Source: an uncultured Marinobacter sp.
GTDB lineage: Bacteria; Pseudomonadota; Gammaproteobacteria; Pseudomonadales; Oleiphilaceae
DNA length: 64,000 nt
Direction of reading: 5' to 3'
NCBI RefSeq assembly: GCF_913055835.1
Contig: NZ_CAJXKQ010000003.1
Location: 62,001 to 126,000 of the forward strand
Of this stretch, positions 7,867-15,734 are shown in pieces (within the stretch, counting starts at the first letter, position 1; every line of letters begins with the position of its first letter). Below the pieces are notes generated by a model, which was given only the letters and a program-made list of their open reading frames with translations, searched no databases and was not told the origin of the DNA. The position numbers were made by a program, and so were the translations under genes.

Positions 7867-9128
7867 GTAGTGAACGTCAGCGAATTGCTGTCATTGGGGC
7901 TGGCGTTTCCGGCCTCACGGCTGCCTGGCTCTTGGCCGAGAAGCACGAGGTTCAGGTTTTTGAAGCGGGCGACTATGCCGGCGGCCACACCAACACCGAG
8001 CAGGTTGAAGCGGGCGGTCGAACCTGGCCGGTTAACACGGGCTTTATCGTGTTCAACGACTGGACCTACCCCAATTTCATAAAATTGATGGAACGGCTCG
8101 GAGTTGCGTCAGAAGTCAGCGACATGAGCTTCAGCGTGGATTGCAGCAGCACCGGCCTCCAGTACAACGGCACCAGCCTGAACACCCTGTTTGCCCAGCG
8201 CCGGAATCTGTTCAACCTGCCGTTCCTGAAAATGGTGCGGGAGATCCTGCGCTTTAACAAGGAAACCCGAGCAGATCTCGAGGCGGGTAACATCAGCAAT
8301 GAGGAAACCCTAGGCGAATACCTGAACCGGAATGGTTATTCACGGTACTTCCGGAATTACTACATAGTGCCCATGGGTGCAGCCATCTGGTCAGCGCCGG
8401 AGATTGTCCTGGAACAGTTTCCCATCCGGTTCTTCCTGCAGTTTTTCAACAATCACGGCATGCTGTCTGTGGACGACCGCCCTACCTGGCGGGTAATTTC
8501 CGGAGGCTCTGCCCAGTACGTGAAGAAAATGATGTACAGGTTGGGTGATGGTATGCACCTGAACAGCCCTGTCGACAGGGTGGTCCGGGATGAAACCGGC
8601 GTTACCCTCTCGGTAAAGGGCGAGGACCACCATTTCGACCAGGTGATCTTTGCGTGCCACAGTGATCAGGCGCTTGCCATGCTGGGAGATCCCACCGACA
8701 AGGAACGGGATATCCTGGGCGCCATGGCCTACCAGAATAATGATGTGGTGCTCCATACGGACAGCAGCGTGTTGCCGGACAACCGCCGCGCCTGGGCCGC
8801 CTGGAACTATTTCATCCCGACCCACAGCACGGAGCCTGTGTCTGTAACCTACAACATGAATATCCTGCAGAATTTCCACGATGCCCCGGAAACCTTTTGC
8901 GTGACCCTTAATCGCAGCCGCGATATCGACCCCGAAAAGATCATCAAGCGCTTTGAGTACGCTCACCCAGTGTTCACCCTGGGCGCAGTGGCCGCTCAGG
9001 AGCGCTACGATGAAATCGGCAACCAGAATCGCACCCATTACTGCGGCGCCTACTGGTTTAACGGCTTCCACGAAGACGGTGTTCGCAGTGCCTTGCGGGT
9101 AACCGAGGCCTTCGGGGTGGAGCTTTGA
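7863..9128 (+). CDS. FAD-dependent amine-oxidase-like oxidoreductase of the lipid cluster (UfaD-type candidate)
   Basis: The 421-residue flavoprotein begins with RIAVIGAGVSGLTAAWLLAEKHEVQVFEAGDYAGGHTNTEQ (residues 6-47), an FAD-binding Rossmann fold with the GGHTNT motif of desaturase/saturase-like flavin amine oxidases. It continues with NTGFIVFNDWTYPNFIKLMERLGV, which also marks this COG2907 group. Genes of this type stand beside DUF1365 and Cfa-like genes. A flavin-type desaturase, UfaD, acts on methylated acyl chains in the Rhodobacter furan fatty acid pathway; assigning that role here is inference from family and neighbours. No signal peptide is visible. The start overlaps the SDR stop by 4 bases. 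Confidence 0.85.
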   Translation: MSSERQRIAVIGAGVSGLTAAWLLAEKHEVQVFEAGDYAGGHTNTEQVEAGGRTWPVNTGFIVFNDWTYPNFIKLMERLGVASEVSDMSFSVDCSSTGLQYNGTSLNTLFAQRRNLFNLPFLKMVREILRFNKETRADLEAGNISNEETLGEYLNRNGYSRYFRNYYIVPMGAAIWSAPEIVLEQFPIRFFLQFFNNHGMLSVDDRPTWRVISGGSAQYVKKMMYRLGDGMHLNSPVDRVVRDETGVTLSVKGEDHHFDQVIFACHSDQALAMLGDPTDKERDILGAMAYQNNDVVLHTDSSVLPDNRRAWAAWNYFIPTHSTEPVSVTYNMNILQNFHDAPETFCVTLNRSRDIDPEKIIKRFEYAHPVFTLGAVAAQERYDEIGNQNRTHYCGAYWFNGFHEDGVRSALRVTEAFGVEL

Positions 9129-9130
9129 CC

Positions 9131-10015
9131 ATGAACAGCCAGTGGCTGGAGGGTACTGTCCGGCACAGACGGAAGTACCCGGTTCAACATGAATTCAGCT
9201 ACAGCACGGGCATGCTGGCCCTGGATACCGATGAGTGGGGCAAGGTTGCCGGAGTCAGCCCGTTATTCTCGCTGGAACGCTTCAACTGGATGTCCCTGAA
9301 GCGCAGGGATTACTTCCGCCCGGAGACAGACGATCTGTCGGTTGCCGTTCGCGACCATGTGGAGGAAGCCACCGGCTGGCGTCCGGACGGGGAAGTGGAA
9401 TTGATTACCCATCCCCGCTACTTTGGCTATGTGTTCAACCCGGTCAGTTTCTATTTCTGCTACCGCGCCGGGGAACGCCCCGCTGATGGCGTGGTGCCGA
9501 AAGTCATCGTTGCCCAGATTACCAACACGCCCTGGCACGATCGCCATGCCTATTGCCTCGAAACCACGGGGGCAGAACCCAACCAGGCGGGTTGGCGCAC
9601 GGAGCAGTTCGGCTTCAGCAAGCGTTTTCATGTGTCGCCGTTCAATGGCATGAACCAGCACTACGAGTGGACATTCAGTTTCCGGGGTCCGGAGCTGAGA
9701 ATCCACATGAATGTTCTGGAGGAAGGCCGTAAACATTTTGATGCCACCCTGGTAGTCCAACGCACCCCTATCACTCGTAAAGATGTGCACAGAAGTCTTC
9801 GAAAGTTTCCGCTTGAGGCATTCAAGGTTGTGGCAGGCATTTACTGGCATGCCCTCCGGCTCAAGCTCAAGGGTGCACCGTTCTATAGCCACCCGGACAA
9901 ACTTCCCGAGGACGATAATGCCTACCGCCGTGGGCACGATGATGCCGGGCTGGACGTCACCAGCTCCGAGACCAATGACAAGATTCGTGGAAGGGTAAGC
10001 TCATGGAGAACGTGA
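9131..10015 (+). CDS. DUF1365 family protein
   Basis: The ATG at 9131 is preferred over the TTG at 9125 used by the ORF track, because the GGTGGAG ribosome-binding site at 9116-9122 is about 8 bases upstream of the ATG and too close to the TTG. The 294-residue protein starts with the family hallmark EGTVRHRRKYPVQHEFSY and contains ELITHPRYFGYVFNPVSFYFCY. It also has the conserved EVTNTPWHDRHAY-like segment (here QITNTPWHDRHAYCL) and FHVSPFNGMNQHYEW. DUF1365 proteins have no firmly established biochemical function, but almost always accompany a COG2907 flavoprotein and a Cfa-like methyltransferase, as here. The end overlaps the methyltransferase gene by 13 bases. Confidence 0.9.
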   Translation: MNSQWLEGTVRHRRKYPVQHEFSYSTGMLALDTDEWGKVAGVSPLFSLERFNWMSLKRRDYFRPETDDLSVAVRDHVEEATGWRPDGEVELITHPRYFGYVFNPVSFYFCYRAGERPADGVVPKVIVAQITNTPWHDRHAYCLETTGAEPNQAGWRTEQFGFSKRFHVSPFNGMNQHYEWTFSFRGPELRIHMNVLEEGRKHFDATLVVQRTPITRKDVHRSLRKFPLEAFKVVAGIYWHALRLKLKGAPFYSHPDKLPEDDNAYRRGHDDAGLDVTSSETNDKIRGRVSSWRT

Positions 10016-11277
10016 ATACTTCCGTTGAACACACCTCATCTGGCTCCGGCAGCCTGCCGGCCCTAAGCCGGTTTGCGAGGACCCTGGTGATTCAGCAGCT
10101 CCGGTTACTCGGCGAAGGCCAACTGACGGTGAAGGAATCCGGCTTTGACGACCTCGTATTCGGAGACGGCAACAGCCAATACCAGCCGGCGGAACTGATT
10201 GTCCATGACCACAGCACCTGGCGTGACTTGCTGACCGGCGGCAGCGTTGGCGCAGCGGAGGCTTATGTGGCCGGTGACTGGTCTACCCCCGATCTGGTTG
10301 CCCTGCTCCGGTTCTTTACCCGCAACGTCGATCGCATGAACGAATTCGAAGACCGTTTCAGCTGGGTTACAAAGCCCGCCCTGAAAGGCCTGCACTGGCT
10401 GAACCGGAACACCAAAGAAGGCTCCCGGAAGAACATCAGCGCCCATTACGATCTGGGTAACGACCTGTTCGAGACGTTCCTCGACCCGACCATGATGTAT
10501 TCCTCGGCCATCTACCCAAGTGCTGACTCCACACTCGAAGAAGCCGCCGTGCACAAGTTGGATACGATTTGTCGCAAGCTCGATCTCCAGCCGGGTGACA
10601 AGGTGATCGAAATTGGCACCGGCTGGGGCGGGTTTGCGATTCACGCGGCCAAGCACTACGGCTGCCACGTGACCACCACCACCATTTCCCGGGAACAGCT
10701 GGAATTGGCGAAGGAACGGGTGCAGAAGGAAGGTCTGGAAGATCACATCACGCTTCTGTTCGACGACTACCGCGAGCTTGAGGGCCAATTCGACAAACTC
10801 GTCTCCATCGAGATGATCGAAGCGGTTGGCCCCCAGTTCCTGGACAGCTACTTCTCCCAGATTAGCGCTCTGCTGAAGCCCGATGGCCTGGCGCTCGTGC
10901 AGGCCATCAATATGCCGGAACAGCGCTACCAGAGGGCCCTGAAGAATGTGGACTTCATCCAGCGCTTCATCTTCCCCGGCAGCTTTATTCCTTCGTTCGG
11001 GGCCATCCTCGAATCGGTCCGCAAGGAAAGCAAACTGGTGCTCACCCATGCCGAAGACACCGGTTTCCACTACGCCCGAACACTGCGCGACTGGTGTGAC
11101 CGATTCATGGCCCAGCGGGAGAAGCTGGAATCCATGGGTTACGACGAAGCTTTCCGGAGGCTGTGGCACTTCTACTTTGCCTATTGTGAGGCGGGTTTCA
11201 GCGAGCGCGCCATCGGCGTGTCCCAGCTGGTTTTCGCCAAGCCCGGCAACAAACGAGAGAATATCCTGAGCGTATGA
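10003..11277 (+). CDS. Cyclopropane-fatty-acyl-phospholipid synthase family SAM methyltransferase (Cfa/UfaM-like)
   Basis: The 424-residue protein has an N-terminal lipid-binding domain (about 1-120). A SAM-dependent methyltransferase domain follows, with KNISAHYDLGNDLFETFLDPTMMYSSAIYP near 145-175, the SAM loop VIEIGTGWGGFAIHAAKHYG near 200, and EMIEAVGPQFLDSYF near 268. The end carries the family HFYFAYCEAGFSERAIGVSQLVF. Cfa enzymes transfer a methylene from SAM to a double bond of a membrane phospholipid acyl chain, and UfaM-type relatives add a methyl group instead. Because the gene lies with a flavin oxidoreductase, DUF1365 and a desaturase, the methylating branch is as likely as cyclopropane formation. 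The start lies within the DUF1365 gene. Confidence 0.9.
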   Translation: MENVNTSVEHTSSGSGSLPALSRFARTLVIQQLRLLGEGQLTVKESGFDDLVFGDGNSQYQPAELIVHDHSTWRDLLTGGSVGAAEAYVAGDWSTPDLVALLRFFTRNVDRMNEFEDRFSWVTKPALKGLHWLNRNTKEGSRKNISAHYDLGNDLFETFLDPTMMYSSAIYPSADSTLEEAAVHKLDTICRKLDLQPGDKVIEIGTGWGGFAIHAAKHYGCHVTTTTISREQLELAKERVQKEGLEDHITLLFDDYRELEGQFDKLVSIEMIEAVGPQFLDSYFSQISALLKPDGLALVQAINMPEQRYQRALKNVDFIQRFIFPGSFIPSFGAILESVRKESKLVLTHAEDTGFHYARTLRDWCDRFMAQREKLESMGYDEAFRRLWHFYFAYCEAGFSERAIGVSQLVFAKPGNKRENILSV

Positions 11278-11795
11278 TTGCGTCAGAAACGGCTCGTAAC
11301 GTATTGAACTTCCTGCTGTTCCAGGCGGGCTGGTTTGCCTGTGTGTTTTACCCGGGGCTAATCGGGGCCGGGATCGTGGTGGTATTTCTCGTGCTGCACT
11401 TTTTACTGGTCAGCCAGAACCGGATGACCGAATTGCAGTTCATCGGCCTGGGCACGGTGGTTGGTTCTGTTCTGGACGGCATCTGGTTTCGGACCGGTAT
11501 TCTGGACGACGGTTCTGGCCAGGTATTATTGACGCCACCCTGGCTGGTGGCGATCTGGGCCATCTTCATGACCACCCTGAGTCATTCCCTGGACTGGATC
11601 AGCAAGAAGGCGTGGCTGCCATTCGTGCTTGCGCCCTTCGCCGGGCCGTTTGCCTATTGGTCCGCAAGCCAGCTTGGGGCTGTTCAACTTCCGGAATTGA
11701 TTCCCTCGCTGATTGCGCTCGCATTCGGCTGGCTGTTTGTTTTCCCGCTGCTCCTGTTCGCACGTAAAACGCTTTATCCGGAGCTGGTGAGATGA
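11274..11795 (+). CDS. DUF2878 family integral membrane protein
   Basis: This 173-residue protein consists mostly of hydrophobic segments, roughly residues 12-50 (two helices), 55-70, 90-108, 115-133 and 145-165. The pattern and the start NFLLFQAGWFACVFYPGL match the DUF2878 family, which is found at the end of Cfa/DUF1365 lipid clusters. Function is unknown; from position and membrane nature it may help present or move modified lipids (inference). It is coupled by 4-base overlaps to the methyltransferase gene and to the following exported protein gene. Confidence 0.8.
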   Translation: MIASETARNVLNFLLFQAGWFACVFYPGLIGAGIVVVFLVLHFLLVSQNRMTELQFIGLGTVVGSVLDGIWFRTGILDDGSGQVLLTPPWLVAIWAIFMTTLSHSLDWISKKAWLPFVLAPFAGPFAYWSASQLGAVQLPELIPSLIALAFGWLFVFPLLLFARKTLYPELVR

Positions 11796-12532
11796 GATAC
11801 GAAAGCCTGTCTGTTTCTTTTGTTTTTTTGGCGACTGCCCTGCCGGCCCTGGCACAGGATTTCCGCTTTACCGGCACTGCTACCGCGAACGACGGCAGAG
11901 TCCTCTATGAGGAACGCCACTCCGTTGATGGCACCTGCGAGGAAGGGGTCTTCCGGCCCCAAGAGCATCAAGTGGCCTATCACAAACCGGACTCCGAAGA
12001 ATCGTTCGCCAGCAAGACGCTCGAATATAAAACCTCAGTGCTTCGCCCGACGGTAGAGTTCGTGCAGCCGACCTTCGATGAAAAAATGGAGATCACCTAT
12101 CCCGAGCCGGAGACGCTGGTGATTGACTGGCAGACGCCCCAGGGTGATTCGGAGCGTTTCCAAGTGGCATTTCCCTCCGATACCGTCGTGGACGCCGGAT
12201 TCGACAACTTTGTCCGTCAGAACTGGGAGAGCGTGGTCGCGGCCGAGCCTGTGGAATTCCGGTTTCTCGGGCCTACCCGGGGCGAGCACTACGGCTTTGT
12301 GCTGGAACGGGTCGAAAACGACCAGGTGGATGCCGATCATGTCGTTCAGATACGCCCGACGGGCATGGTGCTGAGGTTCCTGGTGGACCCCATTGTCCTG
12401 GGTTACAACGACTCTGGCTCACTGTCCGACTATCTGGGCCTGACCAATATCCGGAAAAACCAGGACGAAAATTACACTGCCCACATCCGCTATTCCGTGG
12501 AAACCACCCCGGATTGTGAACTGACCCCCTGA
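11792..12532 (+). CDS. Exported protein of unknown function, last gene of the lipid operon
   Basis: The 246-residue product begins with a signal peptide, [22 protein letters not shown], with probable cleavage after ALA. The mature part is predicted beta-rich and soluble. It contains [36 protein letters not shown] and repeated acidic/aromatic strands, with two cysteines (TCEEG near residue 49 and DCELTP near the end) that could form a disulfide. I do not recognise a characterised family. Its ATG overlaps the DUF2878 stop by 4 bases, so it belongs to the lipid operon and would act in the periplasm. In other clusters this place is often held by a DUF3833 gene; this protein is not obviously the same. 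Confidence 0.7.
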   Translation: MRYESLSVSFVFLATALPALAQDFRFTGTATANDGRVLYEERHSVDGTCEEGVFRPQEHQVAYHKPDSEESFASKTLEYKTSVLRPTVEFVQPTFDEKMEITYPEPETLVIDWQTPQGDSERFQVAFPSDTVVDAGFDNFVRQNWESVVAAEPVEFRFLGPTRGEHYGFVLERVENDQVDADHVVQIRPTGMVLRFLVDPIVLGYNDSGSLSDYLGLTNIRKNQDENYTAHIRYSVETTPDCELTP

Positions 12533-12612
12533 AACCGTCGCCCCTGCCAAGGCAGACCCGAGGGGCCAATGTGTTAAACTCCGGCGGGAATCAACGCCGG
12601 AGAGTTTTTGTA

Positions 12613-13425
12613 ATGATGTTCGTCTCTTTCAACGTCAACAGTATCCGCACCCGCCTGCACCAGCTTGAGGCCGTTATCGATGCCCTGGCCCCGGATTTTA
12701 TCGGCCTCCAGGAAACCAAGGTTCAGGACGAGGACTTTCCGGTGGAAGCAATACGGGAACTGGGCTACCACGTGCATTTCCACGGCCAGAAAACCCATTA
12801 CGGCGTTGCCCTGCTGTCAAAGGCGGAGCCGGAAGAGGTTGTCAAAGGCTACCCCTGGGACGGCGAGGATTCCCAGCGCAGGCTGATTACCGGTCATTTC
12901 ACCGTCAATGGTGAAAAACTGACGGTGATTAACGGCTATTTTCCCCAGGGCGAAAGCCGTGACCACCCGGTGAAGTTCCCTGCCAAGGAAAAGTTCTACT
13001 CTGATCTGATGCGTTACCTGGATGAGCTCAAGCAGGCCGGCGGCCATGTGGTGGTTATGGGTGATATGAACATTTCACCAACCGACAAGGACATCGGTAT
13101 CGGCGCCGACAACGCCAAGCGCTGGTTGCGGACGGGCAAATGTTCCTTCCTCCCGGAGGAACGTGAATGGCTTGGCCAGGTAGAGTCGCGGGGATACACC
13201 GATGTGTTCCGGCACCTGCACCCGGAGGAAGCAGACACCTTCAGCTGGTTTGACTACCGCAGCAAGGGATTCGAGCGGGATCCCAAGCGAGGCCTCAGGA
13301 TCGATCTGATTATGGCCAGTGACAGTTTGCTGCCAAAAGCCCGACAAGCGGGTGTTTCCTACGACATTCGCGCCATGGAACGGCCGTCCGACCACTGTCC
13401 GGTCTGGGCGAGCTTCGAACTCTAG
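12613..13425 (+). CDS. xthA: Exodeoxyribonuclease III
   Basis: XthA is the main AP endonuclease and a 3'-5' exonuclease of base excision repair. The ATG at 12613 ([20 protein letters not shown]) is chosen because GGAGAG lies 8 bases upstream; the ORF track adds 14 spurious residues. The 270-residue protein has the family motifs FNVNSIR near 7, [14 protein letters not shown] near 35 (metal-binding Glu), [12 protein letters not shown] near 150 (Asp and Asn of the active site), RIDLIMAS near 230 and [12 protein letters not shown] at the end (catalytic Asp/His). Length fits the family. The PhaD-like regulator gene follows by 18 bases on the same strand. Confidence 0.95.
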   Translation: MMFVSFNVNSIRTRLHQLEAVIDALAPDFIGLQETKVQDEDFPVEAIRELGYHVHFHGQKTHYGVALLSKAEPEEVVKGYPWDGEDSQRRLITGHFTVNGEKLTVINGYFPQGESRDHPVKFPAKEKFYSDLMRYLDELKQAGGHVVVMGDMNISPTDKDIGIGADNAKRWLRTGKCSFLPEEREWLGQVESRGYTDVFRHLHPEEADTFSWFDYRSKGFERDPKRGLRIDLIMASDSLLPKARQAGVSYDIRAMERPSDHCPVWASFEL

Positions 13426-13443
13426 AAGCTGGCCCGGCGCGAC

Positions 13444-14073
13444 ATGAAAAAAATCAAAACCCGCGACCGTATTCTCGACACCAGCCTGGCGCTGTTTAAC
13501 AGCGTCGGCGAGCCCAATGTCACAACGCTGCTGATCTCCGATGAGATGGACATCAGCCCTGGCAACCTCTACTACCACTTCAAGAGCAAGGGCGACATTG
13601 TCGAGGAGCTTTTCGACCAGTACGAGCATGATATGGTGGATCTTCTGGCGGTGCCGGAAGACGCCGACATAAGCCTCGATCAGCAGGGCTTTTTCCTGCA
13701 CCTGCTGTTCGAGACCGTTGCCCGCTACCGTTTTCTTTACCAGGATCTGGTGAACGTTTTGTCGAGATATGATCAATTGCAGGTTAGGTTCAAACGCATC
13801 CAGAAGAAGAAAATGGTCGCCTTCAGAACCATTTGCGAAAGTTTCCGGCGCCAGGGATTCATGGAGATTGAAGCGGAAGAACTTGAGTCATTGTGTGTGC
13901 AGTTGACTCTAACTGCCTGTTACTGGAGCGCTTTTGATACCCTATCCCATCTGGATGACAGGGAGTCAGTCGATCCGGGCCGTGGGGTCTACCAGATGAT
14001 GCACCTGATCCTTCCCTACCTTGAGCCAGGCCACCGGGAAGAAGCCCGGCTGATGAGCCGGGACTATCTCTGA
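13444..14073 (+). CDS. phaD: TetR-family transcriptional regulator, PhaD-like
   Basis: The 209-residue protein has an N-terminal TetR helix-turn-helix: TRDRILDTSLALFNSVGEPNVTTLLISDEMDISPGNLYYHFKSKGDIVEELFDQYEHDM (residues 6-64). An all-helical ligand-binding half of about 140 residues follows. In Pseudomonas, PhaD is a TetR protein controlling polyhydroxyalkanoate genes and adjoins phasin genes. Here the gene converges on a phasin-like gene with a 9-base gap, which is the basis for the symbol, given by analogy. The possible target is a near-perfect palindrome over the phasin promoter (14558-14584). It follows xthA closely and may be read from the xthA promoter. Confidence 0.7.
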   Translation: MKKIKTRDRILDTSLALFNSVGEPNVTTLLISDEMDISPGNLYYHFKSKGDIVEELFDQYEHDMVDLLAVPEDADISLDQQGFFLHLLFETVARYRFLYQDLVNVLSRYDQLQVRFKRIQKKKMVAFRTICESFRRQGFMEIEAEELESLCVQLTLTACYWSAFDTLSHLDDRESVDPGRGVYQMMHLILPYLEPGHREEARLMSRDYL

Positions 14074-14082
14074 GCGACGGAA

Positions 14083-14499
14083 TTACTCCTCTTCATCGTC
14101 GCCGGCGCGATTGCGCAGGCGAGCGATTTCCGATTCGAGGGCCTCGATTCTCCGCTCCAGGGATTCGATCTCTTCCCGACGATGGATTCCGAGGCGTCTC
14201 AGTGCTCCGGACACCCGTTCATCGAACATGTGCTCAAGCCGATCCCAGGTGCCGGTGGCACGTTCACGAACACCTTCAACCCGGTCCTCAACAGACCTGA
14301 TCTGTTTTTCGACCACGCCCCGGGTTTTGTTCTCCAACTGCTCACCTTCCTGAACGAGACGATCGAAGAAGCGGCCGGTGTCCTCCTCGGCTTTGGTGTA
14401 GGCGCCAAGCCCCGCCAACCAGATCTGGCGGGCAGAATCCTTGATTTTTGCCGCCAGTTGCGGATCATTCTCCGGCTTATCGTCTTTCTCATCAGACAT
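14083..14499 (-). CDS. Phasin-family (PHA granule-associated, PhaI/PhaF-like) protein
   Basis: The start is the ATG at 14499, which has a GAGGT ribosome-binding site; the ORF track runs 63 codons upstream through a promoter region. The 138-residue protein has the phasin core IKDSARQIWLAGLGAYTKAEEDTGRFFDRLVQEGEQLENKTRG (about 20-65). A charged linker follows with VEDRVEGVRERATGTWDRLEHMFDERVSGALRRLGI, then a coiled coil with heptad leucines and isoleucines (IESLERRIEALESEIARLRN) and an acidic end. Phasins coat polyhydroxyalkanoate granules, and the coiled coil fits oligomerisation. No PHA synthase lies in the window. It could also be a general PhaI-like protein not tied to granules. Confidence 0.8.
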   Translation of the reverse strand: MSDEKDDKPENDPQLAAKIKDSARQIWLAGLGAYTKAEEDTGRFFDRLVQEGEQLENKTRGVVEKQIRSVEDRVEGVRERATGTWDRLEHMFDERVSGALRRLGIHRREEIESLERRIEALESEIARLRNRAGDDEEE

Positions 14500-14539
14500 G
14501 TAACAACCTCGGGGGTACGGATATTTCTCTTGAAGGCCT

Positions 14540-14568
14540 ATTGTATTACAGCTTCGGGCGGATTTCAG
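14540..14568 (-). promoter_or_regulatory. Predicted sigma-70 promoter of the phasin gene
   Basis: On the minus strand CTGAAA (14568-14563) and TACAAT (14545-14540) are separated by 17 bases. They match the -35 and -10 consensus at 4 and 5 of 6 positions. The start of transcription would be about 30 bases upstream of the ribosome-binding site. Prediction from sequence only. Confidence 0.5.
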
Positions 14569-14584
14569 TCGGCCTGAAAGCCGC
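14558..14584. promoter_or_regulatory. Candidate operator: near-perfect 11-bp palindrome over the phasin -35 element
   Basis: GCGGATTTCAG and CTGAAAGCCGC are inverted copies with one mismatch and a 5-base spacer. The element covers the -35 hexamer of the predicted phasin promoter. The size fits a TetR-family dimer site, and a TetR gene lies next to the phasin gene, so binding by that regulator is a reasonable inference. Confidence 0.4.
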
Positions 14585-14654
14585 ACCATGACAGGCCGCA
14601 GTATAAAGACGTATCCAATATGAAAAAATGTTTTCAAACGAAAGTTGTTCTCGC

Positions 14655-14682
14655 TTGAAGTGTTCAAAATATGGTCAATACT
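14655..14682 (+). promoter_or_regulatory. Predicted promoter upstream of an orphan terminator
   Basis: TTGAAG (14655-14660) and AATACT (14677-14682) are 16 bases apart and match the sigma-70 consensus at 4 of 6 positions each. A transcript would begin near 14689, immediately before a hairpin, and end at the terminator at 14754-14782 without passing through any recognisable gene. Confidence 0.3.
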
Positions 14683-14688
14683 TCCCAA

Positions 14689-14782
14689 TACCGGCGTCCC
14701 TGCTGATGCCGGTTTGTCTGGAAGTCTTTCATGGATACTACTCGCACGCCTCTGCCCGGCATCCTTTGCCGGGCTTTTTTTT
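14689..14782 (+). ncRNA. Candidate small RNA of about 94 nt
   Basis: The segment starts after a predicted promoter. It has a first hairpin, ACCGGC (14690-14695) pairing with GCCGGT (14708-14713), then about 40 unpaired bases and a strong intrinsic terminator. No plus-strand gene precedes the terminator: the regulator gene ends at 14073 and the phasin gene lies on the other strand. That is the usual pattern of an intergenic sRNA, but the call is inference from structure only. Confidence 0.3.
14754..14782 (+). terminator. Rho-independent terminator with no upstream plus-strand gene
   Basis: CCCGGCA and TGCCGGG form a 7-bp stem around a short TCCTT-containing loop and are followed by a run of eight T. 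It lies in a 347-base gap between the phasin and YeeE-like genes. Confidence 0.8.
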
Positions 14783-14846
14783 GGTATTATTGCCCCCAGA
14801 TATATGCTTATTCCAAAATAACCAATGTTAACCTTGGGAGTATCGA

Positions 14847-15284
14847 ATGATTGAAATCGCGTGGAATAACTTCACCCCCTGGTCTGCGCTGGCGGGGGGC
14901 ATTCTGGTAGGCATCGCTGCCGCCAGCTTTCTGCTTCTGAATGGGCGGATTGCAGGCATCAGCGGAATTCTTGGCGGCCTTCTTTCACCGGCAAAAGGCG
15001 ATATCGCCTGGCGGTTGGCGTTTCTCCTCGGGCTGATCGGTGCTCCGGCAGTCTGGATACTGGCCACTGAACTTCCCCCCATTGAAATCGAGGCGGGCTA
15101 CCCAGCACTTATTATTGCCGGACTTTTAGTGGGTGTCGGCACTCGATACGGCTCCGGGTGTACCAGTGGGCATGGTGTGTGTGGCCTCTCCCGACTTTCT
15201 CTTCGCTCCCTTGCTGCCACCCTGAGTTTCATGGGTGCCGGGTTTGTCACTGTTTATGTCATTCGTCATCTTCTGGGAGTCTGA
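14847..15284 (+). CDS. YeeE/YedE-family sulfur transporter, first half
   Basis: The 145-residue membrane protein is half of a YeeE/YedE (TsuA/PmpA-type) transporter, a family moving thiosulfate or related sulfur species across the inner membrane. Four hydrophobic segments are visible, and the diagnostic cysteine motif RYGSGCTSGHGVCGLSRLS (about 97-115) is present, the cysteines being thought to relay the substrate. A GGGAG ribosome-binding site precedes the ATG, and a short TTATT-CCAA-AATAA palindrome lies further upstream (14808-14821). The second half is a separate gene 4 bases downstream, as in other two-gene systems, so this is not a broken fusion. Confidence 0.9.
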   Translation: MIEIAWNNFTPWSALAGGILVGIAAASFLLLNGRIAGISGILGGLLSPAKGDIAWRLAFLLGLIGAPAVWILATELPPIEIEAGYPALIIAGLLVGVGTRYGSGCTSGHGVCGLSRLSLRSLAATLSFMGAGFVTVYVIRHLLGV

Positions 15285-15288
15285 TGCC

Positions 15289-15714
15289 ATGAAATTTTCC
15301 CTTGCTTCCCTCTTTGCCGGTCTCGTGTTTGGCCTGGGGCTCATCGTGTCTGGCATGGCAAACCCCGAGAAAGTACTTGGCTTCCTTGACATCGCCGGTC
15401 TTTGGGATCCGTCACTGGCCTTTGTGATGGGCGGCGCCATCATGGTAGGTGTGGTCGCGTTTGCCGTTGCCCGTAAACGTACCCTGTCCTTCCTCGGCTT
15501 CCACATGAAAATGCCCACCAGCAACCATATCGACAAGCGGCTGATCCTTGGTGGTCTGATGTTCGGCGTCGGCTGGGGTATTGCCGGCTTCTGTCCGGGA
15601 CCCGGGCTGGTAGCACTCGGTGCCGGCGAAACCAAGGCGGCGGTCTTTGTTGCAGCCATGGTGGCGGGGATGGGCATCTTCGAAGTGATTGAGCGCAACC
15701 GCGCGAAAGCGTAA
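15289..15714 (+). CDS. YeeE/YedE-family sulfur transporter, second half
   Basis: The ATG at 15289 lies 4 bases after the stop of the first half; the ORF track begins 18 codons earlier, inside that gene. The 141-residue protein has four hydrophobic segments and the second-half motif GVGWGIAGFCPGPGLVALGAG (about 83-103), with the family cysteine in FCPGP. Together the two halves would form one pore. The sulfurtransferase-like DUF442 gene follows 96 bases downstream after a nested hairpin, suggesting a shared role in taking up and handling reduced sulfur. Confidence 0.9.
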   Translation: MKFSLASLFAGLVFGLGLIVSGMANPEKVLGFLDIAGLWDPSLAFVMGGAIMVGVVAFAVARKRTLSFLGFHMKMPTSNHIDKRLILGGLMFGVGWGIAGFCPGPGLVALGAGETKAAVFVAAMVAGMGIFEVIERNRAKA

Positions 15715-15734
15715 GTAGTTTCTGTTAATTTCCC

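Noticed and set aside
14500-14688. N-terminal extension of the phasin ORF
   Set aside because: It contains the predicted promoter and palindrome, and the internal ATG at 14499 has the only good ribosome-binding site.
14628-14831. 67-residue plus-strand ORF over the terminator region
   Set aside because: It would be translated through the intrinsic terminator and lacks a ribosome-binding site.
14847-15714. YeeE/YedE gene broken by a frameshift
   Set aside because: Each half has its own start, stop and ribosome-binding site, and two-gene versions are known, so this is a natural split.
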